Origin: Bacteroidota bacterium
Lineage (GTDB): Bacteria > Bacteroidota > Bacteroidia > Cytophagales > Cyclobacteriaceae
DNA: 64,000 bases
NCBI GenBank assembly: GCA_018267135.1
Contig: JAFDZA010000026.1
Location: forward strand, 1 to 64,000
Reading direction: 5' to 3'
Shown here: positions 27,501 to 35,733 of the stretch, piece by piece
How positions within the stretch are numbered: position 1 is the stretch's first letter
How the letters are laid out: every line of letters starts with the position of its first letter
Position numbers and translations under genes: made by a program
The notes under the pieces: model-generated
Told to the model about the DNA's origin: nothing
Database searches by the model: none
The model's input: the letters and a program-made list of their open reading frames with translations, nothing else

Positions 27501-28271
27501 TTATTTTTGAGCTATCAAAAATAAATCAAGTGCTTGTTCGGGTTGGTCGGTAAGAGGATAATCGTCTTGGCGGATGCCGGCCACTAAAGTATCAGCTGTG
27601 GCTTTTAGTTTATTCCGGTTAAGGCGGTTCATCACTTCGTACGGAATGCGCAACAGAGAAGCGGGCAGTTTGTGTTGTAAATCGAACACATCCCAGCGCA
27701 TGAGTTTGGCTACAGATTTTTTGTTGCGTTCGTAATACTGCATTACCTTTTCATTTCCGGCTATCCCTTTCATGGTTACGTTGCTGAAGTAGGCTTTTGC
27801 GGTTTCCGTTAATTCGTTGGCTGTGTACTCCCGCTCATGCCAGGGGTTGCGCGATAACGACATCGTCCGGTTGGGTGTTGTAATGAGAGCTGTACCTCCG
27901 GTACGCAGCACCCGGCTTATTTCCTGAAGAAAAAAACGATCTTCAAAAATATGTTCAATTACCTGAAAGCTCACCACACAATCAAACGATTGATCAGCAT
28001 ACGGCAGAGGCGGAATATTTCCGCTGGTAAACCTGACCTCGGGAAACTTCGCTTTTAAATTCTCTACGACAGTCGTTATCTTGTCTATAGCTGAGTAGGT
28101 AGATACCTTTGGCAAAAGACGACCGATGCCCCGGCCTTCGCCACAACCTACTTCCAATAAATCGCCCTGCACATAATCAGCAGCCAATACGTAGGCGCGC
28201 AGCAGCCGTTGGTGAATGGGGTTATCGGAAGAAATCGTTTCGGAGGCAATCTCAGTTGTATAAACGGCCAT
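27501..28271 (-). CDS. Class I SAM-dependent methyltransferase
   Basis: 256 residues from the ATG at 28271; upstream in-frame codons would add a hydrophobic stretch not typical of the family, and a perfect -7 box lies between. Motif I is GDLLEVGCGEGRGIGRLLP, and YADQSFDCVVSFQVIEHIFED and LRTGGTALITTPN follow. This is the UbiE/Coq5-like (Methyltransf_11) pattern. A role in glycan or lipid methylation near the polysaccharide genes is possible. It is convergent with the GT117 gene, with no clear terminator in the 29-nt gap. Confidence 0.83.
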   Translation of the reverse strand: MAVYTTEIASETISSDNPIHQRLLRAYVLAADYVQGDLLEVGCGEGRGIGRLLPKVSTYSAIDKITTVVENLKAKFPEVRFTSGNIPPLPYADQSFDCVVSFQVIEHIFEDRFFLQEISRVLRTGGTALITTPNRTMSLSRNPWHEREYTANELTETAKAYFSNVTMKGIAGNEKVMQYYERNKKSVAKLMRWDVFDLQHKLPASLLRIPYEVMNRLNRNKLKATADTLVAGIRQDDYPLTDQPEQALDLFLIAQK

Positions 28272-28288
28272 AATAAAAAATTGTGGGG

Positions 28289-28296
28289 CAAAAATA
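28289..28296 (-). promoter_or_regulatory. -7 promoter element of the methyltransferase gene
   Basis: On the minus strand TATTTTTG matches TAnnTTTG exactly and sits 17 nt before the chosen ATG at 28271. It supports that start over the longer reading frame. Confidence 0.45.
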
Positions 28297-28342
28297 ATGC
28301 AAATGATTAGATTTAACGTTTGAAAAGAGGAAGCCATTATTT

Positions 28343-29515
28343 ATGAAATTTTCTTTGATTGTATTTGTATTTGGGATTTCACTTGCCGCACACGTTGGCT
28401 ATGGGCAATCCGTGGCCGCCAGTAATTTCCGCCATTGGTACGATCCGCAAAACGATGTGGAACTTCAAATTCGCCCTGTGCGCATGGCCAATAAAATGAT
28501 GGTGCGCTATACGCTCATTGTCAGGCGCGGTTCGCCCGATAAATATTCGCTTTCCTGGGAAGCGCGCAATTCCTATTTAGATAAAAACGGAGTGCCGGTA
28601 GTAGAGAAAGATTCTGTTCTTTCTGTAGCCGGAAAAGATCGCAGGGGATTCTTAATTCTTGATATCCCCCTTAAACCCTGGCTCTTGATTGGCCGCGTAT
28701 CCAGCACACAAAACGGACGAAGCTGGGTTTATTTTAAACAAATTGAATCCATCTATCCGATAGACGGATGGATGGAAACACAAGAGGGAACCATTACCGA
28801 AAACCACCTGAGCAAAAACAAAGAGTACATTGCGCGAAGCGCCAACGGTAAGAAGTTAACCGTTTCTTATTATAAGTCAGATTTTCCGGCTGCGCTCCCT
28901 CCCTTCGCAGAAAAAGAAGGCCGCAGTGAACGTTTCCTTTTTCATGACTCTCTCTTTCGGATTGAAAACGGAGGGAAATTTACTCCACACGCTGAAGGGC
29001 TTTACCTCTTCCAGGAAGATACTACTGCCACCAGAGGTTTTTCGTACCGTGTGGTAAAACAAAACTTTCCGCGCTTTACCAAAATAGATGAACTGATTGC
29101 TCCGCTTATCCTCATTACGGATGGTACCGAATACAATAACCTCATAGCCGCAAAAGAGGATAAAGCCGCTTTCGACCGTGTTATCCTGGGTATTACCGGA
29201 GACAAAGAACACGCCCGCTCATTCATGAAAAACTTTTTTCACAATGTGGAGTTGGCCAATATCTTTTTTTCTTCCTACAAAGAAGGGTGGAAAACCGACC
29301 GGGGCATGATTTATTTGATTATGGGGTTGCCGGACGAGGTAAGTAAAAACAGCGGCAATGAAATATGGATGTACAAAGCTATTAACACCAAATTTACCTT
29401 TGTAAAAAGCGGCAGCGTGTACGACCCTGAAAATTATATTTTATTGCGCGATAAGAAATTTGCCGATGCCTGGTATGGCACCATCGACCTCATTCGCAAA
29501 GCCCGTTTTCAATAA
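28343..29515 (+). CDS. GWxTD domain-containing protein
   Basis: 390 residues with a signal peptide (residues 1-20, SLAAHVGYGQ). The C-terminal third carries the family motif as KEGWKTDRGMIYLIMGLPDEV, followed by NEIWMYKA, typical of the GWxTD domain found almost only in Bacteroidota and relatives. The function of the domain is unknown. The gene overlaps rlmB by one base (TAATG), so the two are co-translated; a link between an exported protein and a rRNA methyltransferase is not obvious. Confidence 0.85.
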   Translation: MKFSLIVFVFGISLAAHVGYGQSVAASNFRHWYDPQNDVELQIRPVRMANKMMVRYTLIVRRGSPDKYSLSWEARNSYLDKNGVPVVEKDSVLSVAGKDRRGFLILDIPLKPWLLIGRVSSTQNGRSWVYFKQIESIYPIDGWMETQEGTITENHLSKNKEYIARSANGKKLTVSYYKSDFPAALPPFAEKEGRSERFLFHDSLFRIENGGKFTPHAEGLYLFQEDTTATRGFSYRVVKQNFPRFTKIDELIAPLILITDGTEYNNLIAAKEDKAAFDRVILGITGDKEHARSFMKNFFHNVELANIFFSSYKEGWKTDRGMIYLIMGLPDEVSKNSGNEIWMYKAINTKFTFVKSGSVYDPENYILLRDKKFADAWYGTIDLIRKARFQ

Positions 29516-30255
29516 TGGAAAAAAAAGAAATGGCCTTTGGCACGCGCGCAGTAATGGAAGCCATTAAAGCCGGGCGCGAAATAGAAAAAATATTTATTCA
29601 AACGGGGTTATCCAACGAGTTGGTTCGTGAATTGATTAATACTGCTCAAGCCCATCACGTGCCCTACACGTTCGTTCCGCAGCAGAAACTAAATACCATG
29701 TCAAACAAAAATCATCAAGGTGTGATTTGTTTGCTATCTCTTGTTCAGTATGCATCTCTTGAAGGCATCATAGATCAATGCTACACACAAGGTAGCGATC
29801 CCTTTTTTTTGGTGCTCGACCGGGTTACCGATGTGCGCAACTTTGGGGCGCTGGCCCGCACGGCCGAATGTGCCGGGCTGCACGCTATCATCATAGGCGA
29901 AAAAGGGAATGCTCCCATTTCGGCCGATGCCATGAAAACCAGTGCGGGGGCGCTTAACCACTTGCCTATTTGCCGGGTAAAAGACATGCACAAAACATTT
30001 CGATTTTTGAAAGAGAACGGAATCCAGATTGTGGCCTGTACCGAAAAAGCAGAAAAGACATTGTATGAAACAGAGCTGAGCGGCCCCGTGGCATTAGTTA
30101 TGGGCTCAGAAGAAGACGGCATTTCACCACAGATGCTAACCGATGCCGACTATCTTGCCAAAATTCCCATGCAGGGGAAAATAGCTTCCCTCAATGTTTC
30201 GGTAGCGGCCGGTATTGCCATTTACGAGGCAGTTAGGCAAAGAAGTATGAAATAG
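29515..30255 (+). CDS. rlmB: 23S rRNA (guanosine-2'-O)-methyltransferase RlmB
   Basis: 246 residues. An N-terminal substrate-binding domain (MAFGTRAVMEAIKAGREIEKI) is followed by the knotted SpoU domain: motif 1 VTDVRNFGALARTAECAG, motif 2 LVMGSEEDGISPQ and motif 3 IPMQGKIASLNVSVAAGIAIYEA. The family methylates the 2'-OH of a guanosine (G2251 in E. coli) in the peptidyl-transferase P-loop of 23S rRNA. Length and motif set are normal. Confidence 0.92.
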   Translation: MEKKEMAFGTRAVMEAIKAGREIEKIFIQTGLSNELVRELINTAQAHHVPYTFVPQQKLNTMSNKNHQGVICLLSLVQYASLEGIIDQCYTQGSDPFFLVLDRVTDVRNFGALARTAECAGLHAIIIGEKGNAPISADAMKTSAGALNHLPICRVKDMHKTFRFLKENGIQIVACTEKAEKTLYETELSGPVALVMGSEEDGISPQMLTDADYLAKIPMQGKIASLNVSVAAGIAIYEAVRQRSMK

Positions 30256-30323
30256 CTTCGTTTGCAATCGAATTATCTTTTTACGGTTCATGACTATTTC
30301 ATGTTAAATCGGAAATTTGTCCT

Positions 30324-31334
30324 GTGATTTCTCTGCTCGATTTTTTATTGCTTCGTCATCAGTTACCTGTGGTGGATGTTCGCTCGGAAAATGAGTATGC
30401 CCAGGGGCATATCCCGGGCGTTTTAAATTTACCGATACTGAATAATGCCGAACGTGCTGCGGTGGGTACCGATTATAAACAAAAAGGAAAAACAGAGGCA
30501 ATCAAAAGCGGGTTTCGTTTAGTGGGGCCAAGGCTTGAGGCCATTATCAACGAAGCAGAAAAAATAGCAAAAGGCAAGGAAATGTTGGTACACTGCTGGC
30601 GTGGTGGTATGCGTTCAAATCATTTTTGTCAGTTTGTGGGCATGGCCGGAATTAAAGCAAAAGCTGTACAGGGCGGCTACAAGGCCTATCGGCAGGCTGC
30701 CGCTGAGTCATTTCAAAAACCATTTCGGTTTATCATCTTGTCGGGCTGCACCGGCAGCGGCAAAAGCGAAGTGCTCCAAGCTTTAAAAACACAGGGCGGA
30801 CAAATCATCGATCTTGAAATGCTGGCCTCGCACAAGGGCTCGGCCTTCGGAAGCTTGGGTATGGCACCCCAGCCCAGCACTGAACAATTTCAAAATAATT
30901 TATTCGAAGAAATATTAAAACTGGATCTCGCCAAACCGATTTGGATAGAAGATGAATCCATTGCCATCGGAAAAATATTCTTGCCAAACGATTTTTGGGT
31001 TACCATGCGCCAAAGCCCGATGGTGAAACTCGATGTAAAAAAAGAAATTAGAATACAACGCCTGGTAAACGAATACGGAGCGGCCGACAAAGAAAGTTTT
31101 TTACAAGCCATGACTAAGATTACCAAACGGCTGGGCGGGCAGCATTTTAACTCAGCCAAAGAAAAACTGGGGCAGGGCGATATGGCTGCCACGATCGAAA
31201 TACTGTTGACTTATTACGATAAAACCTATTTAGGAAGCATGGAGAAACGGAAAGAAAAGATTTTAAAAACAGTGGCATGGGATGGAGTGGATGTAAATTC
31301 CTTGGCAAGGCAATTAGCCAATTTGAAAATGTGA
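30324..31334 (+). CDS. mnmH: tRNA 2-selenouridine synthase
   Basis: 336 residues from a GTG start; the frame is closed upstream by a TGA at 30291 with no ATG between. The N-terminal rhodanese domain holds the catalytic Cys91 in VHCWRGGMRS; the C-terminal P-loop domain has GCTGSGKS at 141-148. MnmH geranylates and then selenates the wobble 2-thiouridine of Lys/Glu/Gln tRNAs using selenophosphate. Its selenophosphate donor gene selD follows 26 nt downstream, so the pair forms a complete selenouridine module. TATCTTTT (one mismatch) precedes it. Confidence 0.93.
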   Translation: MISLLDFLLLRHQLPVVDVRSENEYAQGHIPGVLNLPILNNAERAAVGTDYKQKGKTEAIKSGFRLVGPRLEAIINEAEKIAKGKEMLVHCWRGGMRSNHFCQFVGMAGIKAKAVQGGYKAYRQAAAESFQKPFRFIILSGCTGSGKSEVLQALKTQGGQIIDLEMLASHKGSAFGSLGMAPQPSTEQFQNNLFEEILKLDLAKPIWIEDESIAIGKIFLPNDFWVTMRQSPMVKLDVKKEIRIQRLVNEYGAADKESFLQAMTKITKRLGGQHFNSAKEKLGQGDMAATIEILLTYYDKTYLGSMEKRKEKILKTVAWDGVDVNSLARQLANLKM

Positions 31335-31360
31335 TCTTTAAAAAATGAATTTATAGTAAA

Positions 31361-32410
31361 ATGAATCTCCCCACCGAAAAAACAGACATCAAGCTTACGC
31401 AATACTCTCACGGAGCCGGTTGCGGCTGCAAAATTTCTCCGGCCGTACTGGATACCATTCTGCACTCAGACTTCCCTCCGCAAAAATTTCCTTCGCTGCT
31501 GGTAGGAAATGAATCTAAAGACGATGCCGCAGTGTTCGATCTGGGCGATGGCACCTGTATTATCAGCACCACCGATTTTTTTATGCCGATTGTGGACGAT
31601 CCGTTTACGTTTGGTGCGATTGCTTCGGTAAATGCCATCAGCGATATCTATGCCATGGGCGGGGATCCCTTTATGGCCATTGCCATTTTAGGGTGGCCTA
31701 TAAATAAAATCTCTCCCGAAGTAGCCAAGCGCGTTTTAGAAGGAAGCCGTAAAGTGTGTGCCGAGGCAGGTATTCCGTTGGCCGGTGGTCATAGTATAGA
31801 TTGCCCCGAACCGGTATTTGGGTTAGCTGTTTCCGGAAAAATGAAAAAAGAAAACCTGAAACGAAACGACACGGCTAAAGAAGGCTCTCTTCTCTACCTC
31901 ACTAAGAAATTAGGGATTGGAGTGGTAACAACTGCTCAAAAAAAAGGCTTGGTTAAAGAAGAACATATAAAACAGGCCATTGAAAGTATGCTTACACTTA
32001 ATAAACCTGGAGCAGAATTTGGAAAGCTGAATTACATCAGCGCCATGACCGATGTAACCGGCTTTGGGTTGCTCGGCCACCTGTGCGAGATGTGCGAGGG
32101 TAGCGGCCTCTCTGCAGAAATTGATTTTTCGAAAGTACCCTGTTTTAATTTTCTTCAGGAATATCTTCAACAAAAATCTATCCCGGGCGGCACCCAGCGA
32201 AACTGGGACAGCTACGGACATAAAATTAAAATAAGCAACGATGAGCAGCGAGCAATTCTTGCTGACCCGCAAACCAGCGGGGGGTTGTTAGTAGCCGTTG
32301 ATGCCGATCAAAAGAATGAATTTGAATCGTGCGCAAATACCCTCGGGCTGCAACTTCAATCTTTCGGTAAGTTGATTAAAAAATCAGATCAGGTTGTAAC
32401 GGTTTTATAA
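31361..32410 (+). CDS. selD: Selenide, water dikinase (selenophosphate synthetase)
   Basis: 349 residues. [16 protein letters not shown] carries the catalytic Cys21 and Lys24; a cysteine, not selenocysteine, occupies the first catalytic position. [21 protein letters not shown] and [11 protein letters not shown] are the ATP/Mg-binding PurM-type motifs, and [14 protein letters not shown] lies near the C-terminus. It makes selenophosphate from selenide and ATP for MnmH, encoded just upstream. No selA, selB or selC is in the window, so use in tRNA rather than selenoprotein synthesis is the simplest reading. Confidence 0.95.
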   Translation: MNLPTEKTDIKLTQYSHGAGCGCKISPAVLDTILHSDFPPQKFPSLLVGNESKDDAAVFDLGDGTCIISTTDFFMPIVDDPFTFGAIASVNAISDIYAMGGDPFMAIAILGWPINKISPEVAKRVLEGSRKVCAEAGIPLAGGHSIDCPEPVFGLAVSGKMKKENLKRNDTAKEGSLLYLTKKLGIGVVTTAQKKGLVKEEHIKQAIESMLTLNKPGAEFGKLNYISAMTDVTGFGLLGHLCEMCEGSGLSAEIDFSKVPCFNFLQEYLQQKSIPGGTQRNWDSYGHKIKISNDEQRAILADPQTSGGLLVAVDADQKNEFESCANTLGLQLQSFGKLIKKSDQVVTVL

Positions 32411-32427
32411 AATCTGAGTCTCTCGTA

Positions 32428-33501
32428 TTAACCTTTATTTGTTTTTGCCAGCAACAAAAAATCTACCATTACCAGAGCCGCCATGGCTTCTACAATCGGC
32501 ACTGCACGCGGCACCACGCATGGATCATGCCGTCCCTTCCCGGAAACGGTAACTTCATTTCCGTATTTATCTACACTCTGCTGATCTTGCATGATGGTGG
32601 CCACCGGTTTAAAAGCTACATTAAAATAAATATCTTCTCCATTGCTGATGCCTCCCTGAATTCCTCCCGAGTGGTTGGTCTTTGTGCGGATCCGGTTTCC
32701 ATCCTGATAAAACTCATCGTTATGCTGCGAGCCGCGAAGTTTAGTTCCCTCAAAACCACTGCCGTATTCAAACCCCTTTACCGCATTAATACCTAGCATA
32801 GCATGACCCAGAGCGGCATGAAGTTTATCAAACACCGGCTCGCCCAACCCGACCGGAGTATTCTTAATTACACCGGTTACGATGCCGCCAATGGTGTCGC
32901 GTTGCAAACGAACTTCATCTATAAGCGCAATCATTTTTTCTGCCGTTCCTGCATCGGGACAGCGTACAATGTTCTCTTCCGTTTTGCTAAAATCAAGCTG
33001 CGTGTAGGGGGGCGTTTTGATTTCGCCTACCTGCGAAACATAGGCGTTAATTTCTATCCCTGATTTCTTTAATATTAATTTAGCAATTGCCCCCGCAGCT
33101 ACCCGCGCGGCTGTTTCTCGGGCAGAACTTCTTCCGCCTCCACGATAGTCGCGCACTCCGTATTTAGCTTCGTACGTATAATCGGCATGAGACGGGCGAA
33201 AACTTTCTGCAATGTGGCTATAATCTTTGCTGCGCTGGTCGGCATTTTCAATAACTATGGCTAAGGGGGTCCCGGTTGTCTTCCCTTCAAATACTCCCGA
33301 GAGGATTTTGAATTTATCTTCTTCCTTTCGTTGAGTGGTGATTTTAGATTGCCCCGGTTTTCTGCGATCTAATTCGGATTGTATATACGCTTCATCTAAC
33401 GACAGCCCGGCCGGGCAGCCATCAATAATGCAACCGATCGCCACTCCGTGCGATTCGCCAAAAGTGGTTACCGTAAATATTTTTCCGAAACTATTGCCCA
33501 T
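32428..33501 (-). CDS. aroC: Chorismate synthase
   Basis: 357 residues from the ATG at 33501, giving the family's usual [19 protein letters not shown] start. The open frame extends 13 codons further upstream, but that adds a non-conserved head. [39 protein letters not shown] and the late [18 protein letters not shown] are AroC signatures. The enzyme converts EPSP to chorismate using reduced FMN, the last shikimate step. A perfect -7 box and a small hairpin lie in the 60-nt gap after the BatD-like gene, so it has its own promoter. Confidence 0.96.
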   Translation of the reverse strand: MGNSFGKIFTVTTFGESHGVAIGCIIDGCPAGLSLDEAYIQSELDRRKPGQSKITTQRKEEDKFKILSGVFEGKTTGTPLAIVIENADQRSKDYSHIAESFRPSHADYTYEAKYGVRDYRGGGRSSARETAARVAAGAIAKLILKKSGIEINAYVSQVGEIKTPPYTQLDFSKTEENIVRCPDAGTAEKMIALIDEVRLQRDTIGGIVTGVIKNTPVGLGEPVFDKLHAALGHAMLGINAVKGFEYGSGFEGTKLRGSQHNDEFYQDGNRIRTKTNHSGGIQGGISNGEDIYFNVAFKPVATIMQDQQSVDKYGNEVTVSGKGRHDPCVVPRAVPIVEAMAALVMVDFLLLAKTNKG

Positions 33502-33522
33502 AAAAAACATGAAGATAACGGC

Positions 33523-33540
33523 TTGCCCACGGAAGGGCAA
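33523..33540. repeat. Hairpin between the BatD-like gene and aroC
   Basis: TTGCCC (33523-33528) and GGGCAA (33535-33540) form a perfect 6-bp stem with a 6-nt loop. Its first arm on the minus strand begins within the -7 box of aroC, so the 5' end of the aroC message could be folded. Confidence 0.4.
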
Positions 33541-33545
33541 ACCTA
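33538..33545 (-). promoter_or_regulatory. -7 promoter element of aroC
   Basis: On the minus strand TAGGTTTG matches TAnnTTTG exactly, 36 nt before the aroC ATG. It argues that aroC is transcribed separately from the upstream BatD-like gene. Confidence 0.45.
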
Positions 33546-33561
33546 TTTTAAAAACTGTGCA

Positions 33562-35004
33562 TCATCTTTTGCGAAAAAACCAGTATCCTACAGCCCCCAA
33601 CAAAACCACCAGAAACAGATTAACCGACCACTTCATCCATGCCTTGTCGGATACCGTCTTTAATGAATTATCGGCTGTGTTAATACGATCGTAAAATGAT
33701 CCCAAATCGTTGCTGCCGATCGATTGGTTTTTTTGGCTTTCGCCTGTTACGTTTACAGTTATCTGCGATTTAAGTGTATCGTATTTCTTGGTTTGAGGAT
33801 TGAAAAATACCCAATGAAAGAAATCGCTCAGTTTAAATGTGCCCGGCTCTTTGGGGATCATAAAGTAACTAAACGTTTTAGTGCCACTAACATGACTCCC
33901 TTCGCGAATAATATTTTGCTTTACGTTAGGTTCATAAAAATCGAAAGCTCCGGTATGTGGTAAGTTTGGTTTAGAAATACTGGAAATATTTCCTTCGCCA
34001 TAAATGGCAAAATCGTACGACACGCTTTGCCCGGTTTTGAGTTCCGTTTGGCCAATGTGTTCTTCCAGTTTATAATTGCCCACCGCCACGGCATCGCGTA
34101 GCGGGTGGGGTGGCAGATCTTTTACTTTTATTGTTTTCTCTTTAGAGTAGAATGTTTTATAGTCTTCCTGCCGGCTTTGCCCAAAGAAAGAAGGGTTTTT
34201 GGCTACCTTATATTTAATCATCTCTAACCCAATGCTTGGAAATACCACCTCTTGGCTGTTGAGTGGGAAAAAAGTGGCCCGGTAAATTTTGTACTGAGTA
34301 TATCGTTTCCCGCCAATCTCAATGGCTTCGCCATCAATATTTTCAATATTAAAATTTTCTTCCCAGCAATTGGCCGGTCTTATTTTTTTCAGGATATCGG
34401 AAAGCTGGCGGCCTAAGTCGTGAAACTGCATAGGGGCCCGGTTGTTTTCGGCTACCAAAAAAGATAAAGTGGCCGTAAAGCCTTCGCCTACATATACTTC
34501 GTCTTTATTGGTAGTTAGCGCCAGCAGGGCATCTTCTTTTACATCTACAAACTCGGTGGGTTGTTTCTTTCCAAAAAAATCGTCAAACGGATCGCGATCA
34601 AAAAGACTTTTGAAAGGATCATTTTGCTGTATCTGTACAGGCGGGCCTATTTTAATTTTTTTGCCGGGTACCGATATTATCTGGTCATTCACTTTTATTT
34701 TAAATGAAGACACAGTAACGCTGCCTTGGCGCAAAGGAGCGTACGTCATGATCACGCTTTGCGATGAACTGATTTGGCCATTGATGATATTCGTTTGTGA
34801 GGAGGAAGAAGTGCCTCGTTTTTGCAGACCTTCTATATCCGGAAAATTATCGTAGCCTTTTAGTTGGGCATTATTTACGGTAAGTGTAATAGTCCAGGCT
34901 TGGTTTATCCCAATTTCATCAGGCCCCAATTGAATTTGAATATTCTGGGCAGAAAGAGAAACACAAAATAACGCGCTTGCAAGGCCAAAAATTATCTTTT
35001 TCAT
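33562..35004 (-). CDS. BatD family protein
   Basis: 480 residues. It has a signal peptide (residues 1-19, ending SLSAQ), long beta-sandwich-like periplasmic repeats, and a C-terminal membrane anchor (about 457-476, WSVNLFLVVLLGAVGYWFFRKR). DVKEDALLALTTNKDEVYVGEGFTATLSFLV is the repeated BatD pattern. BatD belongs to the Bacteroides aerotolerance (Bat) set, normally with the VWA proteins BatA and BatB; those are not beside it here. TATTTTTG lies about 40 nt upstream of the start. Confidence 0.82.
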   Translation of the reverse strand: MKKIIFGLASALFCVSLSAQNIQIQLGPDEIGINQAWTITLTVNNAQLKGYDNFPDIEGLQKRGTSSSSQTNIINGQISSSQSVIMTYAPLRQGSVTVSSFKIKVNDQIISVPGKKIKIGPPVQIQQNDPFKSLFDRDPFDDFFGKKQPTEFVDVKEDALLALTTNKDEVYVGEGFTATLSFLVAENNRAPMQFHDLGRQLSDILKKIRPANCWEENFNIENIDGEAIEIGGKRYTQYKIYRATFFPLNSQEVVFPSIGLEMIKYKVAKNPSFFGQSRQEDYKTFYSKEKTIKVKDLPPHPLRDAVAVGNYKLEEHIGQTELKTGQSVSYDFAIYGEGNISSISKPNLPHTGAFDFYEPNVKQNIIREGSHVSGTKTFSYFMIPKEPGTFKLSDFFHWVFFNPQTKKYDTLKSQITVNVTGESQKNQSIGSNDLGSFYDRINTADNSLKTVSDKAWMKWSVNLFLVVLLGAVGYWFFRKR

Positions 35005-35045
35005 GTCAATTTTAATGCAATTTGTTGTGCAACTAATTGCAGAGA

Positions 35046-35053
35046 CAAAAATA
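35046..35053 (-). promoter_or_regulatory. -7 promoter element of the BatD-like gene
   Basis: On the minus strand TATTTTTG matches TAnnTTTG exactly, 41 nt before the ATG at 35004. No clear -33 TTTG was seen at the usual distance. Confidence 0.4.
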
Positions 35054-35153
35054 GGATTCTTCTTTCGAGATACTAAAACCTTTTCTTACCTTCATCGTCT
35101 AAATACTTGGTTGCGGCAGGCGGCTGTGGCCGGTGAACAAAAATTTTTTAAAC

Positions 35154-35345
35154 ATGAAGATGCTGAATTATGTCAAAAAAATTCTCACTCGGGTGAGTTT
35201 TGACGCCCTCCTCTTCGAAAAAGAGTTGCGGAAGGCCATCAAGTTATTGATAGCCGAAGAAGTGCAGGAGTTGCGCAGTTGGTGTTATGCCAACTACGGG
35301 CTTCAATACGGTTCAATATTGAACCGGTGTTTTGTCGTAGCATAA
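35154..35345 (+). CDS. Small conserved-looking protein of unknown function (63 aa)
   Basis: 63 residues from the ATG at 35154 (a GTG at 35133 would add 7). The core VKKILTRVSFDALLFEKELR followed by KAIKLLIAEEVQELRSWC is compact and amphipathic, and resembles short Bacteroidota proteins seen in several genomes, though I cannot verify the family here. The gene is followed 25 nt later by a strong intrinsic terminator, which supports it being real. No signal peptide or membrane segment. Confidence 0.62.
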   Translation: MKMLNYVKKILTRVSFDALLFEKELRKAIKLLIAEEVQELRSWCYANYGLQYGSILNRCFVVA

Positions 35346-35364
35346 ATTTTAAAAAACGAAATGA

Positions 35365-35634
35365 CTAAACCCCGCTCTTGCGGGGTTTTTTATTTTCGGC
35401 TCTTTTCTTGCGCATGATATCCAGTTGCTCGATAATTTCCGATGGTTTGATTCCAAAGTAATCGGCAATTTTAAATATAATGGTAATAGTAGGTTGAAAC
35501 AATCCTCTTTCTAAGCGGGAAATGTAAGCACGTTCGATATTGCAGTTGTCGGCCAGTTCCTGTTGGCTTATGTTATTAGCCTTGCGTAATTGTGCCAGCA
35601 CTTGCCCGAACGATTCTTTTAAGCTGCTCTCCAC
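35365..35634 (-). CDS. XRE family transcriptional regulator
   Basis: 89 residues from a GTG start. A single helix-turn-helix spans about residues 12-66 (LAQLRKANNISQQELADNCN, then IERAYISRLERGLFQPTITI), followed by a basic tail. Cro/CI-type repressors of this size are usually autoregulatory DNA-binding dimers. It is divergent from the lipoprotein gene; a perfect 34-bp palindrome in between is the likely operator. The last seven codons (KPRKSGV) and the stop lie inside or beside the terminator hairpin of the opposite strand, so the two overlap physically. It belongs to an AT-rich island flanked by 27-bp direct repeats. Confidence 0.88.
   Translation of the reverse strand: MESSLKESFGQVLAQLRKANNISQQELADNCNIERAYISRLERGLFQPTITIIFKIADYFGIKPSEIIEQLDIMRKKRAENKKPRKSGV
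35370..35397 (+). terminator. Intrinsic terminator, left copy of a 27-bp direct repeat
   Basis: CCCCGC-tctt-GCGGGG followed by a T6 tract forms a strong rho-independent terminator for the 63-aa gene. Positions 35371-35397 are identical, base for base, to 36666-36692 at the far end of the XRE-lipoprotein pair. The end of the XRE gene runs through it on the opposite strand. Confidence 0.88.
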
Positions 35635-35662
35635 AATGAGAGCAATCTATTAGCTGGTGATG

Positions 35663-35696
35663 ATATTGATTGAGCAATATATTGCTCAATCAATAT
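35663..35696. promoter_or_regulatory. Perfect 34-bp palindrome, candidate operator of the XRE regulator
   Basis: The left half ATATTGATTGAGCAATA is followed directly by its exact reverse complement, with no spacer. It lies 28 nt upstream of the XRE start and 37 nt upstream of the lipoprotein ATG. A palindrome in a divergent promoter region beside a small XRE repressor is the standard operator arrangement. A TTG inside the right arm and TAAATTG at 35706-35712 could form the lipoprotein promoter, with the operator over its -33 region. Confidence 0.75.
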
Positions 35697-35733
35697 TTTT
35701 TACAGTAAATTGCCCACACTAAACTCATTACCT

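Noticed and set aside
34442..34855. Plus-strand frame of 137 codons inside the BatD-like gene
   Set aside because: Shadow frame; the minus-strand BatD match is clear.
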